Shown: piece after piece, positions 25,211 to 33,838 of the stretch
Layout of the letters: each line of letters begins with the position of its first letter
Position numbering within the stretch: position 1 is the stretch's first letter
Source: Sphingobium phenoxybenzoativorans
GTDB taxonomy: Bacteria > Pseudomonadota > Alphaproteobacteria > Sphingomonadales > Sphingomonadaceae
Assembly: GCF_001757355.1 (NCBI RefSeq)
Contig: NZ_MINO01000028.1
Span: forward strand, 1 to 45,939
Direction of reading: 5' to 3'
DNA length: 45,939 nucleotides
Position numbers and translations under genes: made by a program
The notes under the pieces: generated by a model
Databases searched by the model: none
What the model was told of the DNA's origin: nothing
The model's input: the letters and a program-made list of their open reading frames with translations, nothing else

Positions 25211-27583
25211 ATGGACGATCTACTCCAGGAATTCATTTCGGAGACACAGGAAACGCTTGAGGCGCTGGCCGCCGAGGTCGTCGCCTGGGAAACCGATCCG
25301 ACCGACCGCGATCGCCTGGACGCCATTTTTCGTTTCTTCCATACGGTGAAGGGAAGCTGCGGCTTCCTGAACCTCCCGCGCTTCGAAAAATTGAGCCATG
25401 CGGCGGAGGATGTGCTGTCCGACATCCGTGAGGGCAAGCGCGTCGCCGACCCCGCCACCGTCAGCGCCGTGCTGGCTGTGATGGACCGGATCGGGGAACT
25501 GGCCGAAGCGGTTGCGTCTGGAGCGGCCCTGCCCAACGAGAATGACGATTTCCTGATCCAGAGCCTGCATCAGGCGGCCGGACCGGATGGCGCGGAAGCG
25601 CCCGCCGCCCCGGTCAATAACGGCCGGCGCGAGGGGCAGCAAAGCCCGTTGCGCACCATTCGCCTGCCGCTGACCCTGATCGACCAGTTGATGAACGGCG
25701 TGTCGGACATGGTGTTGGCGCGCAATGAACTGTCTCGCAAACTGCGCGAGCGGTCCGATCCCGACCTGGACAGCGCGTTCGAGCGCCTTTCCACCTGCGT
25801 CGCCGATATGCGCGACGCCATATCGAAAACGCGCATGCAGCGGGTCGATCGCCTGTTTGCGGCTATTCCCCGCATGGTCCGCGACCTGGGCCGCGATCTG
25901 GGCAAGGTTATCGATCTGGAGCTGGAAGGCGGCGACGTCGAAATGGACCGCGAGATGGTGGAGATGGTCGTCGACCCGCTCACCCATATCGTCCGCAACA
26001 GCATTGATCATGGCATAGAACTTCCCGCGCAACGCCGTGCAGCGGGCAAGCCGGAGGCCGGGCATCTGCGTGTCGCCGCCCGTCAGTCCGGCAACCAGAT
26101 CGTCATCGAGATCAGCGACGACGGCAAGGGCATCGACACCTCGCGGCTCGTCGCCAAGGCGATCGGCGATGGCACACTGACCAGCGAGAGCGCCGCCCGG
26201 CTGAGTGAACAGGACAAGGTTGACCTGATCTTCCGCGCCGGTCTGTCGACCGCCGAGCAGGTAACCGCGATTTCCGGCCGGGGCGTCGGCATGGATGTGG
26301 TGCGCGCCAATGTGGAGCGGATCGGCGGCGTCATCACGCTGGACAATATGCCGGGGCAGGGCCTTTCGATCACGCTCCGCGTCCCGCTGACGCTGACCAT
26401 CATTCCCGGCCTGATCATCCGGGCGGGCGGCCAGCATTTTGCGATTCCGCGCGCGGCGATCGTCGAGATTCTGCACGACAGCAACGATACGCTGTCGCTC
26501 TCCTCCGTGGGCGGGGCTTCGATAGCCAGCATCCGCGGCGTCCGCCATTCGATGATCGATCTGGAGGATGTGCTGGGCCTGCACAAGCCCGACCATGCCG
26601 GACCGCGCACCATCATGGTGGTGCGCTCATCGTCCGGCATCCCCTTCGCCATGGGCGTGACTGCGGTCGAAAATCACGAGGAACTGGTGATCCGTCCGGC
26701 CTCTCCGCCGATCATGGCTGCAGGCGTCTATGCCGGCATGACGCTCCCCGACAATGGACAGCCGATGCTGCTGCTGGATGCGGGCGGCCTCAGCAATGCG
26801 GCGCGCCTGCCCAACGTCATTGACGACAGCGCCGCGCGCGAGGCGGATGAGGCGGTTGCGGCGGAGGCCGAGATTCAGACGGTCGGCGCGCTGCGCTTCA
26901 TAGAGATTACCGGCGAGGAGCGGCTGTTGAAGCTGTCGCTGATCGAGCGGGTGGAGGATATCGACGCTGCCCAGTTCGGCGCTTCGGGCGGGCGCGGCTT
27001 CGTCCGGGTAGAGGGACGATTGCTGCCGGTCGCCAATGCGCATCACCGGTTTGAAGGCGAAATGGTCACGTCGCTGCGTCTGCGTGACGGCGAGAATGAA
27101 GCCTATTATCCGGTCGCCCGCGTCATCGACATCGTGCAGATGCCCTCGGTGCCCGATATGCTGCTGTCGCGCGGACCGGTCTGCGGCATCGCCGTTGTGG
27201 ACGGAGCGCATCTGGAAGTCGTCGACGCCTTCGCCCTGTTCGCTTCCCTTCCGGCGGAAGCGATCGAGGAAAAGAGCGCGGGCCGCTGCATCCTGGCTGA
27301 CGCTGACGACATATGGGCGCAGGAAATACTTGCGCCGCTGCTGCGTCACGCCGGGCATGACGTGGTGTTCGGCATTCCCGCTGGCGAGGCGATGCACCCC
27401 GATGATATCGTGCTGACGACCCGCGCGGACAGCGATGTGGAAACTGTTCCGAAGGGGCAGCCGGTCGTCCGCCTGCGCAGCGCGCGCGGACCGGGAAGCA
27501 AGAAGGACAAGAGCATCTACCGCTATGACCGTGATGCGCTGATGGCCGCCATCGAGGCGGCGCGGCAGGGGAGGGCAGCCTGA
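25211..27583 (+). CDS. cheA: CheA chemotaxis histidine kinase, no P2, with a pseudo-receiver C-terminus
   Basis: 790 residues. P1 Hpt domain with phosphoacceptor His44 in FFHTVKGSCGF; an unstructured linker (~105-148) where other CheA proteins have the P2 CheY-binding domain; P3 dimerisation (~149-215); P4 kinase with N-box VRNSIDHGIE, G1 ISDDGKGID and G2 SGRGVGMDVV; P5 CheW-like domain (~395-530). A second beta-rich CheW-like segment (~560-680) follows, then residues ~690-790 resemble a receiver (CILADADDIWAQEILAPLLR). There the phosphoacceptor position is Thr (DIVLTTRAD) and the conserved Lys is lost (YRYDRDALMAAIE). It heads cheAWYBR and overlaps cheW by one base. Confidence 0.95.
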   Translation: MDDLLQEFISETQETLEALAAEVVAWETDPTDRDRLDAIFRFFHTVKGSCGFLNLPRFEKLSHAAEDVLSDIREGKRVADPATVSAVLAVMDRIGELAEAVASGAALPNENDDFLIQSLHQAAGPDGAEAPAAPVNNGRREGQQSPLRTIRLPLTLIDQLMNGVSDMVLARNELSRKLRERSDPDLDSAFERLSTCVADMRDAISKTRMQRVDRLFAAIPRMVRDLGRDLGKVIDLELEGGDVEMDREMVEMVVDPLTHIVRNSIDHGIELPAQRRAAGKPEAGHLRVAARQSGNQIVIEISDDGKGIDTSRLVAKAIGDGTLTSESAARLSEQDKVDLIFRAGLSTAEQVTAISGRGVGMDVVRANVERIGGVITLDNMPGQGLSITLRVPLTLTIIPGLIIRAGGQHFAIPRAAIVEILHDSNDTLSLSSVGGASIASIRGVRHSMIDLEDVLGLHKPDHAGPRTIMVVRSSSGIPFAMGVTAVENHEELVIRPASPPIMAAGVYAGMTLPDNGQPMLLLDAGGLSNAARLPNVIDDSAAREADEAVAAEAEIQTVGALRFIEITGEERLLKLSLIERVEDIDAAQFGASGGRGFVRVEGRLLPVANAHHRFEGEMVTSLRLRDGENEAYYPVARVIDIVQMPSVPDMLLSRGPVCGIAVVDGAHLEVVDAFALFASLPAEAIEEKSAGRCILADADDIWAQEILAPLLRHAGHDVVFGIPAGEAMHPDDIVLTTRADSDVETVPKGQPVVRLRSARGPGSKKDKSIYRYDRDALMAAIEAARQGRAA

Positions 27584-28020
27584 TGAACGAGCTATATCTG
27601 TTCGCCCATGTCGCGGGCACCGCGATTGCGGTGAAGAGCACCGAGATCGAAGCGGTGGTCAAGGTTACGGAAATATCGCCCGTGCCGGGCATGCCCGTGC
27701 ATATCGCCGGGCTTTCGGCATTGCGCAGCCGGGTGTTGACGATGGTTGATATAGGCGCGCTGATCCATGGCCGGAAAACGTCGAGCGATAGCTGGCCGCT
27801 GGCGATTGTCGCGGACATCAGCGGCCACAGCTACGGCCTGATGGTCGATTCCGTCAGCGATATCTGCACGGTTCCTGGCGGCGCTTTACCGTTGCGGGGC
27901 CAGCTCGACGCCGCGTGGGCGCCCTATGCGCAGGCGATCGTCGAAAATGAAGGCAATCCCTATCTGCTCGTATCGCTGGCCGGTTTCATCGAACCGCGGC
28001 AATTGAGCGTTGCCGCCTGA
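27583..28020 (+). CDS. cheW: CheW coupling protein
   Basis: 145 residues forming one CheW/SH3-like domain: YLFAHVAGTAIAVKSTEIEAV, then SPVPGMPVHIAGLSALRSRVLTMVDI and YGLMVDSVSDIC. It bridges chemoreceptors and the kinase CheA. It shares a TGATG start/stop overlap with cheA, so the two are translationally coupled. It lacks extra domains. The receptor (MCP) genes it would couple to lie outside this window. Confidence 0.94.
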   Translation: MNELYLFAHVAGTAIAVKSTEIEAVVKVTEISPVPGMPVHIAGLSALRSRVLTMVDIGALIHGRKTSSDSWPLAIVADISGHSYGLMVDSVSDICTVPGGALPLRGQLDAAWAPYAQAIVENEGNPYLLVSLAGFIEPRQLSVAA

Positions 28021-28113
28021 ATATCGCTGAGGGCCGCCCGGTTTAACCAATCCCTCAGCTTTGTGCGCTACCGTGCTTCCTGTTGCTTCTCGGTCGCATA
28101 AAGGGTTTCGCAC

Positions 28114-28479
28114 ATGAAGAACTGCCTCGTCGTCGACGACTCCAAGGTTATCCGCAAGGTCGCGCGCCACATTCTGGAATCGCTCGATATCAAGGTGACG
28201 GAGGCCTGTGACGGCCGTGACGCCCTGAACCAGTGCGAAGCTGCGATCCCCGATGTCGTCCTGCTCGACTGGAACATGCCGGTCATGAGCGGGATGGAGT
28301 TTCTTCAGGAGCTGTCGCGCACGAAAATGGACGCCCGGCCCAAGGTCATCTTCTGCACCACCGAAAACGGCATCGGCCACATCAAGGCCGCCGTTGAAGC
28401 GGGCGCGGACGAATATGTCATGAAACCTTTCGACAGGGACACGCTGGAGAGCAAGCTGCAGATCGTGGGGGTCATCTGA
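28114..28479 (+). CDS. cheY: CheY response regulator
   Basis: 121 residues, a single receiver domain. Acid pocket VVDDSKVIRK, phosphoacceptor Asp52 in LLDWNMPVMSG, switch Thr (IFCTTENG) and Lys104 in EYVMKPFDRD are all intact. CheA phosphorylates it and it binds the flagellar motor or, in alphaproteobacteria with two CheYs, may act as a phosphate sink. It follows cheW by 93 nt; that gap contains the half-site TTTAACC. Confidence 0.95.
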   Translation: MKNCLVVDDSKVIRKVARHILESLDIKVTEACDGRDALNQCEAAIPDVVLLDWNMPVMSGMEFLQELSRTKMDARPKVIFCTTENGIGHIKAAVEAGADEYVMKPFDRDTLESKLQIVGVI

Positions 28480-28545
28480 CGGCCCTGTCCTGACAGGCCG
28501 CCAATAACCGCATTCGATCAACGCTTCTCCGAAAGTATCACGATA

Positions 28546-29625
28546 ATGTCAGCACCGATTCTGGCCTCGGCCTGGAACATGACGGATCAGAAGGCGGCCT
28601 CTGTGCTGATCGTCGATGATTCGGTTGTTGTTCGTACGGTGCTGGAGCGGATCATCGCCGCCGACACGCGCTTTGCGGTGGCTCACAAGACCAGCAACGC
28701 CGAACAGGCGCTCGCCTTCCTGGAGCGCGAGAGGGTCGATATCGTCCTGTTGGACGTGGAAATGCCCGGCCAGAGCGGTCTGGCTGCGCTGCCCGCGATA
28801 TTGAAGGCGGGGCGCGGCGCGCGCGTCATCATCCTGTCCGGCAATTGCGAAGAAGGCAGCGCCGCCGCCGTCGAGGCGCTGGCGCTGGGCGCAAGCGACA
28901 TCCTGTCAAAGCCGGGGCGCGGCAGCTTTGGCGACCAGTTTTCCGAAGCGCTGCTCTCGCGCATCGCGCGGATCGTCAATCCAACCATACCCACGCCGGT
29001 AAGCACAGCGCCGGTGAAGCTGCGTTCCTTCCAGCATGGCAGGACGCTTGGTTGCCTGGGCGTCGGCGCATCGACGGGGGGCATTCACGCCCTTGGGCAG
29101 CTTTTTGGCGGTCTGGGCGAGCCTTTGGGCGTCCCCATCCTGCTGACCCAGCATCTGCCGCCAAGCTTCATTCCGTTCTTCGCCACGCAATTGGCGCGCA
29201 TGACTCGCCTGCCGGTCAAGGTGGCGGAGCAGGGCGAGACGCTGAGACCGGATCAGGTCTATATCGCGCCGGGCGGCGTCAATCTGGAATGCCGCCGCGC
29301 GCGCACGGGCAATGTGCTTGTCACGCTGACGACGGAACGGGCGCCATCGGGCAGCCTGCCTGCGGTCGACCCCATGTTCGCGGCGATGGCGCGGTCCTAT
29401 GGACCCGAAAGCGGCGCAATCGTCCTGACCGGCATGGGACGCGACGGAACAGCCGGGGGGCATGAGGTTGTGAAAGAGGGTGGCTGGATCGTGGCGCAGG
29501 ATGAACAGAGCAGCGTCGTCTGGGGCATGCCGGGATCGATCGCGCGGAGCGGACTTGCCAGCGCATTGCTGCCGCCGGAGGAGATTATGGGCTTCGTCGC
29601 CAAGCGCATGGCGGTGACCGCATGA
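28546..29625 (+). CDS. cheB: CheB protein-glutamate methylesterase/response regulator
   Basis: 359 residues. N-terminal receiver with VLIVDDSVVVRTVL and phosphoacceptor Asp70 (LLDVEMPGQSG); a linker around 145-165; C-terminal methylesterase with catalytic Ser176 in GVGASTGGIHAL, His203 in LTQHLPPSF and the aspartate in LTGMGRDGTAGG. It removes methyl groups from chemoreceptors for adaptation. An alternative ATG is 33 nt downstream; neither has a clear ribosome site. It ends in a four-base overlap with cheR. Confidence 0.95.
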   Translation: MSAPILASAWNMTDQKAASVLIVDDSVVVRTVLERIIAADTRFAVAHKTSNAEQALAFLERERVDIVLLDVEMPGQSGLAALPAILKAGRGARVIILSGNCEEGSAAAVEALALGASDILSKPGRGSFGDQFSEALLSRIARIVNPTIPTPVSTAPVKLRSFQHGRTLGCLGVGASTGGIHALGQLFGGLGEPLGVPILLTQHLPPSFIPFFATQLARMTRLPVKVAEQGETLRPDQVYIAPGGVNLECRRARTGNVLVTLTTERAPSGSLPAVDPMFAAMARSYGPESGAIVLTGMGRDGTAGGHEVVKEGGWIVAQDEQSSVVWGMPGSIARSGLASALLPPEEIMGFVAKRMAVTA

Positions 29626-30506
29626 GCGCGCCTGGAGCCACGCCGGGCAATTCCGCAGCGTTTACGGGCGCGATGCGGATACTTGCCGGCCTGCTGGAAG
29701 CGCGCACCGGGCAGATACTTTCGGAAAGCCGAATCTGGCGCATCGAAACCGCGCTGAAACCCGTGTTGCGCATGAACGGCATGGCGAATCTGGAGGAACT
29801 GGTTTCCCAGCTTCTGGCGAGCACCGAATCGAACCTGACCGATGATGTGATCAACGCATTGCTCAACAATGAGACCAGTTTCTTCCGTGATCTGCAGACA
29901 TTCGACATGCTGTATCGCGATCTGCTGCCACAGCTTTCCTCGTCCAAGCAGGACAAGGTGCTGCGCATCTGGTGCGCGGGCTGTTCGACGGGGCAGGAGG
30001 CTTATTCGCTGGCGATGCAGTTGCGCAAGGATGCTGGCCGCTGGCAGGGCTGGCGTATCCAGATCCTGGCGACGGACATCTCCACGGCCGCCATTTCGCG
30101 GGCGCAATCCGGGCTGTTTTCGCAGATCGACGTGCAGCGCGGCCTGGCGATCAATGATCTGTTGCGCTGGTTCGAGCCGGTTGGCGACGATTGGAAGGTC
30201 AGCGACGAACTGCGCCGGATGATCGAGTTCAGGGTCGATAATCTTCTGGAGCCGAAAGCGTCGAGCGGCGATTATGACCTGATATTGTGCCGCAATGTGA
30301 TGCTCTATTTCTCGCTGGAAAGGCGGCAGAAGGTGTTTTCCCGCCTTGCCGAACATAGCAGGCAGGGCAGCTACCTGATCCTGGGCGCTGGCGAAACGGT
30401 CATCGGCCAGACCGACGCCTTTGCGGCCAGCCGCAGTTTCCGGGGCAGCTATGAGCGCTCTGCGAAAACGGAGAAGATCAATCAACCGGTCAGGAAAACC
30501 GCCTGA
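29622..30506 (+). CDS. cheR: CheR chemoreceptor methyltransferase
   Basis: 294 residues with the helical N-terminal domain (ALLNNETSFFRDLQTFDML) and SAM-binding domain (RIWCAGCSTGQEAYSLAM, ILATDISTAAISRAQSGLFSQ, DLILCRNVMLYFS). It methylates glutamates on chemoreceptors using S-adenosylmethionine, opposing CheB. Coupled to cheB by ATGA. No CheD, receptor or flagellar gene follows; the operon ends here, with a small minus-strand ORF overlapping its 3' end. Confidence 0.95.
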   Translation: MSAPGATPGNSAAFTGAMRILAGLLEARTGQILSESRIWRIETALKPVLRMNGMANLEELVSQLLASTESNLTDDVINALLNNETSFFRDLQTFDMLYRDLLPQLSSSKQDKVLRIWCAGCSTGQEAYSLAMQLRKDAGRWQGWRIQILATDISTAAISRAQSGLFSQIDVQRGLAINDLLRWFEPVGDDWKVSDELRRMIEFRVDNLLEPKASSGDYDLILCRNVMLYFSLERRQKVFSRLAEHSRQGSYLILGAGETVIGQTDAFAASRSFRGSYERSAKTEKINQPVRKTA

Positions 30507-30622
30507 TTGACCGTCGGCGCCGTTGCAAATGGGCAAGGGCGGCCGTTCAAATGCTTGATCAGGATGGCGCTCTCGTCCATTGTGCCGGCCATCATGTACG
30601 ACATGCCGGTCACCGGGATCAT
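30482..30622 (-). CDS. possible small protein or gene remnant overlapping the end of cheR
   Basis: 46 residues, MIPVTGMSYMMAGTMDESA and so on, ending QAVFLTG. Third codon positions are strongly G/C in this frame, as in real genes here, and it lies in a 170-nt gap that has no other explanation. The last 25 nt overlap cheR convergently. There is no good ribosome site (GGGAG lies 20 nt upstream), and the open frame continues upstream beneath the amidase gene. It could be a short protein or the tail of a decayed gene; I do not recognise it. Confidence 0.35.
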   Translation of the reverse strand: MIPVTGMSYMMAGTMDESAILIKHLNGRPCPFATAPTVNQAVFLTG

Positions 30623-30676
30623 CTTGCCGGGCGCAGCGCTCCCAGAACCTCTGCATGACGTGAACGGACGGCGGCT

Positions 30677-31375
30677 ATGAGCATTCCCGGCATGATCGAC
30701 ACGCCGTCTCCCAATTTTGACGAGCGTTCCGTGCCGGTGTCGATGCTGGTGCTCCATTATACCGGCATGCCGGACGCGGCGAGCGCCATCAACTGGCTGG
30801 CCAATCCCGAATCGAAAGTCTCCGCCCATTATGTCGTGACCGAGGATGGGCAGATCATCCGCATGGTCGATGAAGCCAAGCGCGCCTGGCACGCGGGGAA
30901 GGCGTGGTGGCGCGGCGCGACGGACATCAATTCCGCCAGCATCGGCATAGAGATCGTCAATCCGGGCCATGAATGGGGCTATCGTCCCTTTCCCGACACG
31001 CAGATGAGCGCGCTGATCCCGCTCGTCCACGATATCGTGACGCGCTACGGCATTACCCGTGGCAACATCGTGGGTCACAGCGATATCGCGCCCGCGCGAA
31101 AGCAGGACCCCGGCGAGCTTTTTCCGTGGGGCATGCTTGCCCGGCTGCGCCTGGCGCTGCCGCGTCCGACCAAGAATCTGATGGACCCTTTCTGGACTGA
31201 CAGCGCCTTCATGCTGGCGCTGGAGCGGTTCGGGTACGACATTGCGGATCAGGAAGCGGCGGTAGTGGCGTTTCAGCGGCGCTTCCGCCCGGAGATGATC
31301 GACGGCATCATCGATGGCGAGTGCCGCGCGATATTGCTTGCCCTGCTGCTGCCCAAGCCCAGGGGCGACGACTGA
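30677..31375 (+). CDS. N-acetylmuramoyl-L-alanine amidase (AmpD/AmiD family)
   Basis: 232 residues. An Amidase_2/PGRP-type domain spans about 15-150, with zinc ligands His27 (LVLHYTGM), His134 (IVGHSDIAPARK) and Asp144, plus the substrate residues of KVSAHYVVTEDG. Residues ~165-220 form a peptidoglycan-binding domain (FWTDSAFMLALERFGYDIAD...VVAFQRRFRP), as in AmiD. There is no signal peptide, so it may be cytoplasmic and recycle anhydro-muropeptides like AmpD, or be exported by other means. It precedes the RNase P RNA gene. Confidence 0.92.
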   Translation: MSIPGMIDTPSPNFDERSVPVSMLVLHYTGMPDAASAINWLANPESKVSAHYVVTEDGQIIRMVDEAKRAWHAGKAWWRGATDINSASIGIEIVNPGHEWGYRPFPDTQMSALIPLVHDIVTRYGITRGNIVGHSDIAPARKQDPGELFPWGMLARLRLALPRPTKNLMDPFWTDSAFMLALERFGYDIADQEAAVVAFQRRFRPEMIDGIIDGECRAILLALLLPKPRGDD

Positions 31376-31394
31376 CGGGATGTGCTGACAGGGG

Positions 31395-31423
31395 ATGACT
31401 CCGCCTGCGCCAGCGCCTATAGC
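31395..31423 (+). promoter_or_regulatory. putative sigma-70 promoter of rnpB
   Basis: ATGACT at 31395-31400 and TATAGC at 31418-31423, 17 nt apart, place the start site about 7 nt later, exactly at the 5' end of the RNase P RNA (31430). Each box matches consensus at four of six positions. Confidence 0.5.
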
Positions 31424-31429
31424 GCGCAT

Positions 31430-31826
31430 GCCAGAGGGCCGGGCGGCCGCGGCGTGGCGGGTAACTTCCACGGCGAGGAAAGTCCGGGCTCCACGAAATA
31501 ACGGTGCCAGCTAACGGCTGGCTGGGGAAACCCAAGGGACAGTGCAACAGAGAGCAGGTCGCTAAGGTCTAGGCCCAGCGAAAGTGAAAGGGTGCGGTAA
31601 GAGCGCACCGCGGACCCGGCAACGGGGACGGCATGGTAAACCCCACCGGGAGCAAGACCGAATAGGGACGGCGCGGGGAGCAATCCCCTAGGCAGATTTC
31701 GGCCGAGACCGTCCGGGTTGGTTGCTTGAGGCCGGGAGCGATCCCGGCCCTAGAGGAATGGTCGCCCATCCGCCTACCTCCACAAGAGGCGGCGGTGGAC
31801 AGAACCCGGCTTACAGGCCCTCTGGC
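31430..31826 (+). ncRNA. rnpB: RNase P RNA (M1 RNA, type A)
   Basis: About 397 nt. The 5' end GCCAGAGGGCC pairs with the 3' end GGCCCTCTGGC (helix P1). The universally conserved blocks are present: GAGGAAAGTCCGGGCTCC near 31476, the ACAGAGAGCAG segment, AGGGTGCGGTAAGAGCGCACC (P12 region) and ACAGAACCCGGCTTA near 31799. It is the catalytic RNA that trims 5' ends of pre-tRNAs. The protein subunit rnpA is not in the window. The ends are set from the P1 pairing and may be off by a few bases. Confidence 0.95.
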
Positions 31827-31942
31827 AGTTTTCGGCAATAAATATGATCCCGTCCCGCGCGGGGACCAGTGGACGGCGCAGCCTCCTATTTTTTCCGCGC
31901 CGCTTCCTTCCTTTGGCGGGGATCGCTCGCTAGATAGCAGAG

Positions 31943-32503
31943 ATGGCGCGTTCCACCCGATCCAATGACTGGGGATTTCCCCGCTGGCGCAGCTATGGCG
32001 CTTCCCGCGAGGCGCAGCAGGTGCGCATGTGCGATCGTCACGGATGCGACAAGCCGGGGGATTGCCCCGCGCCGAAATCTCCAAACAGCCGGGATCGCTG
32101 GTATTTTTGCGCCGAGCATGCGGGCGAATATAATCGCAACTGGGACTATTTCGAAGGCCTGGACGCCGAAGAGCGGGAGAAGCGCACGCGCGAGGAGTCC
32201 CGCGACGCAGGGGCCTATAAGGCCAAGGATTTCTACGGCTGGGGCGGGCCGGGCGACGGCAGCCGGTCCCGCGATGAATTACGCGCGCTTTCCGTACTGG
32301 AACTGGAGAGCGACGCGGATTTCGAGGCGGTGAAGAAAAGCTGGCGGAAACTGGCCAAGGAGAACCATCCGGACGTCCGCCCCGGCGACAGCGAGGCTGC
32401 CGTGCGTTTTCAGGCTATCCAGGCCGCCTATGAAGTGCTGCGCCGGGCGGAGGACGCCAAAAGCTGGAAACCGTCAGGCAGGGCGGCCGGGATGGCCGAT
32501 TGA
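31943..32503 (+). CDS. J-domain protein with N-terminal Cys/His-rich segment
   Basis: 186 residues. The C-terminal ~65 residues are a J domain (SVLELESDADFEAVKKSWRK) with the HPD motif in KENHPDVRPG, which stimulates DnaK. Upstream is a Cys/His-rich segment (RMCDRHGCDKPGDCPAPKS, then YFCAEHAGEYN) that could bind zinc. DnaJ's G/F and CXXCXGXG regions are missing, so it is a class C co-chaperone with unknown client. Followed after 10 nt by a ferredoxin-like gene, so the two may be co-transcribed. Confidence 0.88.
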   Translation: MARSTRSNDWGFPRWRSYGASREAQQVRMCDRHGCDKPGDCPAPKSPNSRDRWYFCAEHAGEYNRNWDYFEGLDAEEREKRTREESRDAGAYKAKDFYGWGGPGDGSRSRDELRALSVLELESDADFEAVKKSWRKLAKENHPDVRPGDSEAAVRFQAIQAAYEVLRRAEDAKSWKPSGRAAGMAD

Positions 32504-32513
32504 AGGCGCGCCT

Positions 32514-32834
32514 TTGAAAGATCGAGTCTCCTCCGGGTGGCAGACGGCCATTCTCGTCTGCCGCAAATGTTCAAAGAAACTGGATGGCGGTTTCGGTCCC
32601 AAGGGAGATGAGCGGCTGTCCAAGGCCCTGCGCAAGCATCTGGCCTTGAAAAAGGGACGGAAGGCGGCGGCGGGGATCATCGAGGTGAACTGTCTGGGCA
32701 TATGTCCCAAAGGCGCGGTCACGGTGGTCGATGGCGCGCATAGCCGCGAATGGCTGCTGGTGCGGCCCGGCGCGGATCTGGATGAATTGGCGGAGATGCT
32801 GGGCCTTGCCGATCGGGAGCCAGCCGGTTCCTGA
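32514..32834 (+). CDS. (2Fe-2S) ferredoxin-like protein, thioredoxin fold
   Basis: 106 residues from TTG at 32514 (LKDRVSSGWQTAIL); GAAGG seven bases upstream supports it, while an ATG at 32430 would lie within the J-domain gene. The motif VCRKCSKKL near residue 17 and NCLGICPKGAVTVV near residue 60 give the four cysteines typical of the thioredoxin-like [2Fe-2S] ferredoxin group. Its redox partner is unknown. A sulfur-transfer gene, sufE, lies 0.5 kb on, opposite strand. Confidence 0.85.
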   Translation: MKDRVSSGWQTAILVCRKCSKKLDGGFGPKGDERLSKALRKHLALKKGRKAAAGIIEVNCLGICPKGAVTVVDGAHSREWLLVRPGADLDELAEMLGLADREPAGS

Positions 32835-32945
32835 TGCATAGGGCCCCTGATGCCTACGACCAAAGTCTGATGGCAGGAACATTAAGGATTTCCGGCGTAT
32901 ATTCGGCACCGAAAAGATAAAGCGATAAAAAAGGGTGGATGTCGC

Positions 32946-33353
32946 ATGACATGGAAATTCAGCGTGGATTGGGACCCTGACCAATTGCTGATCATGGTCC
33001 GGTGCCAAGGCCTGTGGACGATGCAGGATACCGAAGATTTTGAGGCGGGCGTCCTCAATCTTCTGGACCTGTATCAGATCAAGCGTTTCGACATGATGGT
33101 CGATCTGGGGCTGGGCCTCACCCAGACTGCGGAGGTCGCGGCGCGGCTGATGGCGGTGGATGAGCAGTTCATGAAACGCGGATTACGCCGCCGGGCCGCC
33201 TATTCGCAAAGCGCGATGGTCCGGGCGCAGGTCACCCGGCTGATATCCGGCAAACAGGAAAGCCGCATCTTCCCGGAGGAAGAAACGGCGCGCCAATGGC
33301 TTCTGGCGATGCGGCGCTCCGGGGTCGCCCCGGTGGAGCTGGCTCACCCGTAA
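32946..33353 (+). CDS. STAS/SpoIIAA-like protein of unknown function
   Basis: 135 residues, no signal peptide or membrane helix. MTWKFSVDWDPDQLLIMVRCQGLWTM followed by a helix and KRFDMMVDLGLGL resemble the strand-helix order of the SpoIIAA-like STAS domains seen in many alphaproteobacteria. A basic C-terminal part follows (MKRGLRRRAAYSQSAMVRAQ). The conserved serine of anti-sigma antagonists is not evident. It converges on sufE, the stop codons overlapping by 10 nt. Function not assigned. Confidence 0.75.
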   Translation: MTWKFSVDWDPDQLLIMVRCQGLWTMQDTEDFEAGVLNLLDLYQIKRFDMMVDLGLGLTQTAEVAARLMAVDEQFMKRGLRRRAAYSQSAMVRAQVTRLISGKQESRIFPEEETARQWLLAMRRSGVAPVELAHP

Positions 33354-33748
33354 CGCGCGGCGGTCTCGCGGATCAGGGCGATCATATTGGGAATGCCCTG
33401 AGTCCGGTTGGAGCTGAGCTGATTTTTGAGATCGAAGGGCGCGAGCGCCGCCTCTATGTCTGTCGCCGAGATATCCGACGGCGCGCGATCCTGGACCGTT
33501 AGCAGGACCAGCGCGATAATCCCCTTGGTGATGGCCGCATTGCTGTCCGCCAGGAAGTGCAGAGCGCCGTCCTCCTGCACCGTGGGATAGACCCACACCG
33601 CCGCAGAACATCCCCGTACCAGAGTCGCATCGGTCTTGAGCACATCCGGCATCGGCTCCAGCGCCTTGCCCAGATCGATCAGCAGCCGGTAGCGATCGTC
33701 TGCGTCGAGAAATTCATATTCTTCGTAAAGGTCGGAAAGATCGGTCAT
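33344..33748 (-). CDS. sufE: SufE cysteine desulfuration protein
   Basis: 134 residues. The sulfur-accepting Cys47 lies in LVRGCSAAVWV, and the C-terminus NRTQGIPNMIALIRETAA is diagnostic. SufE takes persulfide from the cysteine desulfurase SufS and passes it to the SufBCD scaffold for Fe-S cluster assembly. The suf operon itself is not in the window. ATG at 33748. Confidence 0.95.
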   Translation of the reverse strand: MTDLSDLYEEYEFLDADDRYRLLIDLGKALEPMPDVLKTDATLVRGCSAAVWVYPTVQEDGALHFLADSNAAITKGIIALVLLTVQDRAPSDISATDIEAALAPFDLKNQLSSNRTQGIPNMIALIRETAARYG

Positions 33749-33838
33749 GGCGGGTCATATAGGGCCAAACCGATCGCAGGAAAGCGAAGTTTCCCTTATC
33801 GGCCATCCCGGCTCTCACCGGGATGGCGCAACGGGCGT

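Noticed and set aside
25220..26596. 458-residue minus-strand open frame under cheA
   Set aside because: Antisense shadow of the P1-P5 region; no family motif.
31833..31880. GTCCC/GGGAC hairpin after rnpB as its terminator
   Set aside because: The stem is only five pairs and is not followed by a T-run, so I do not list it.
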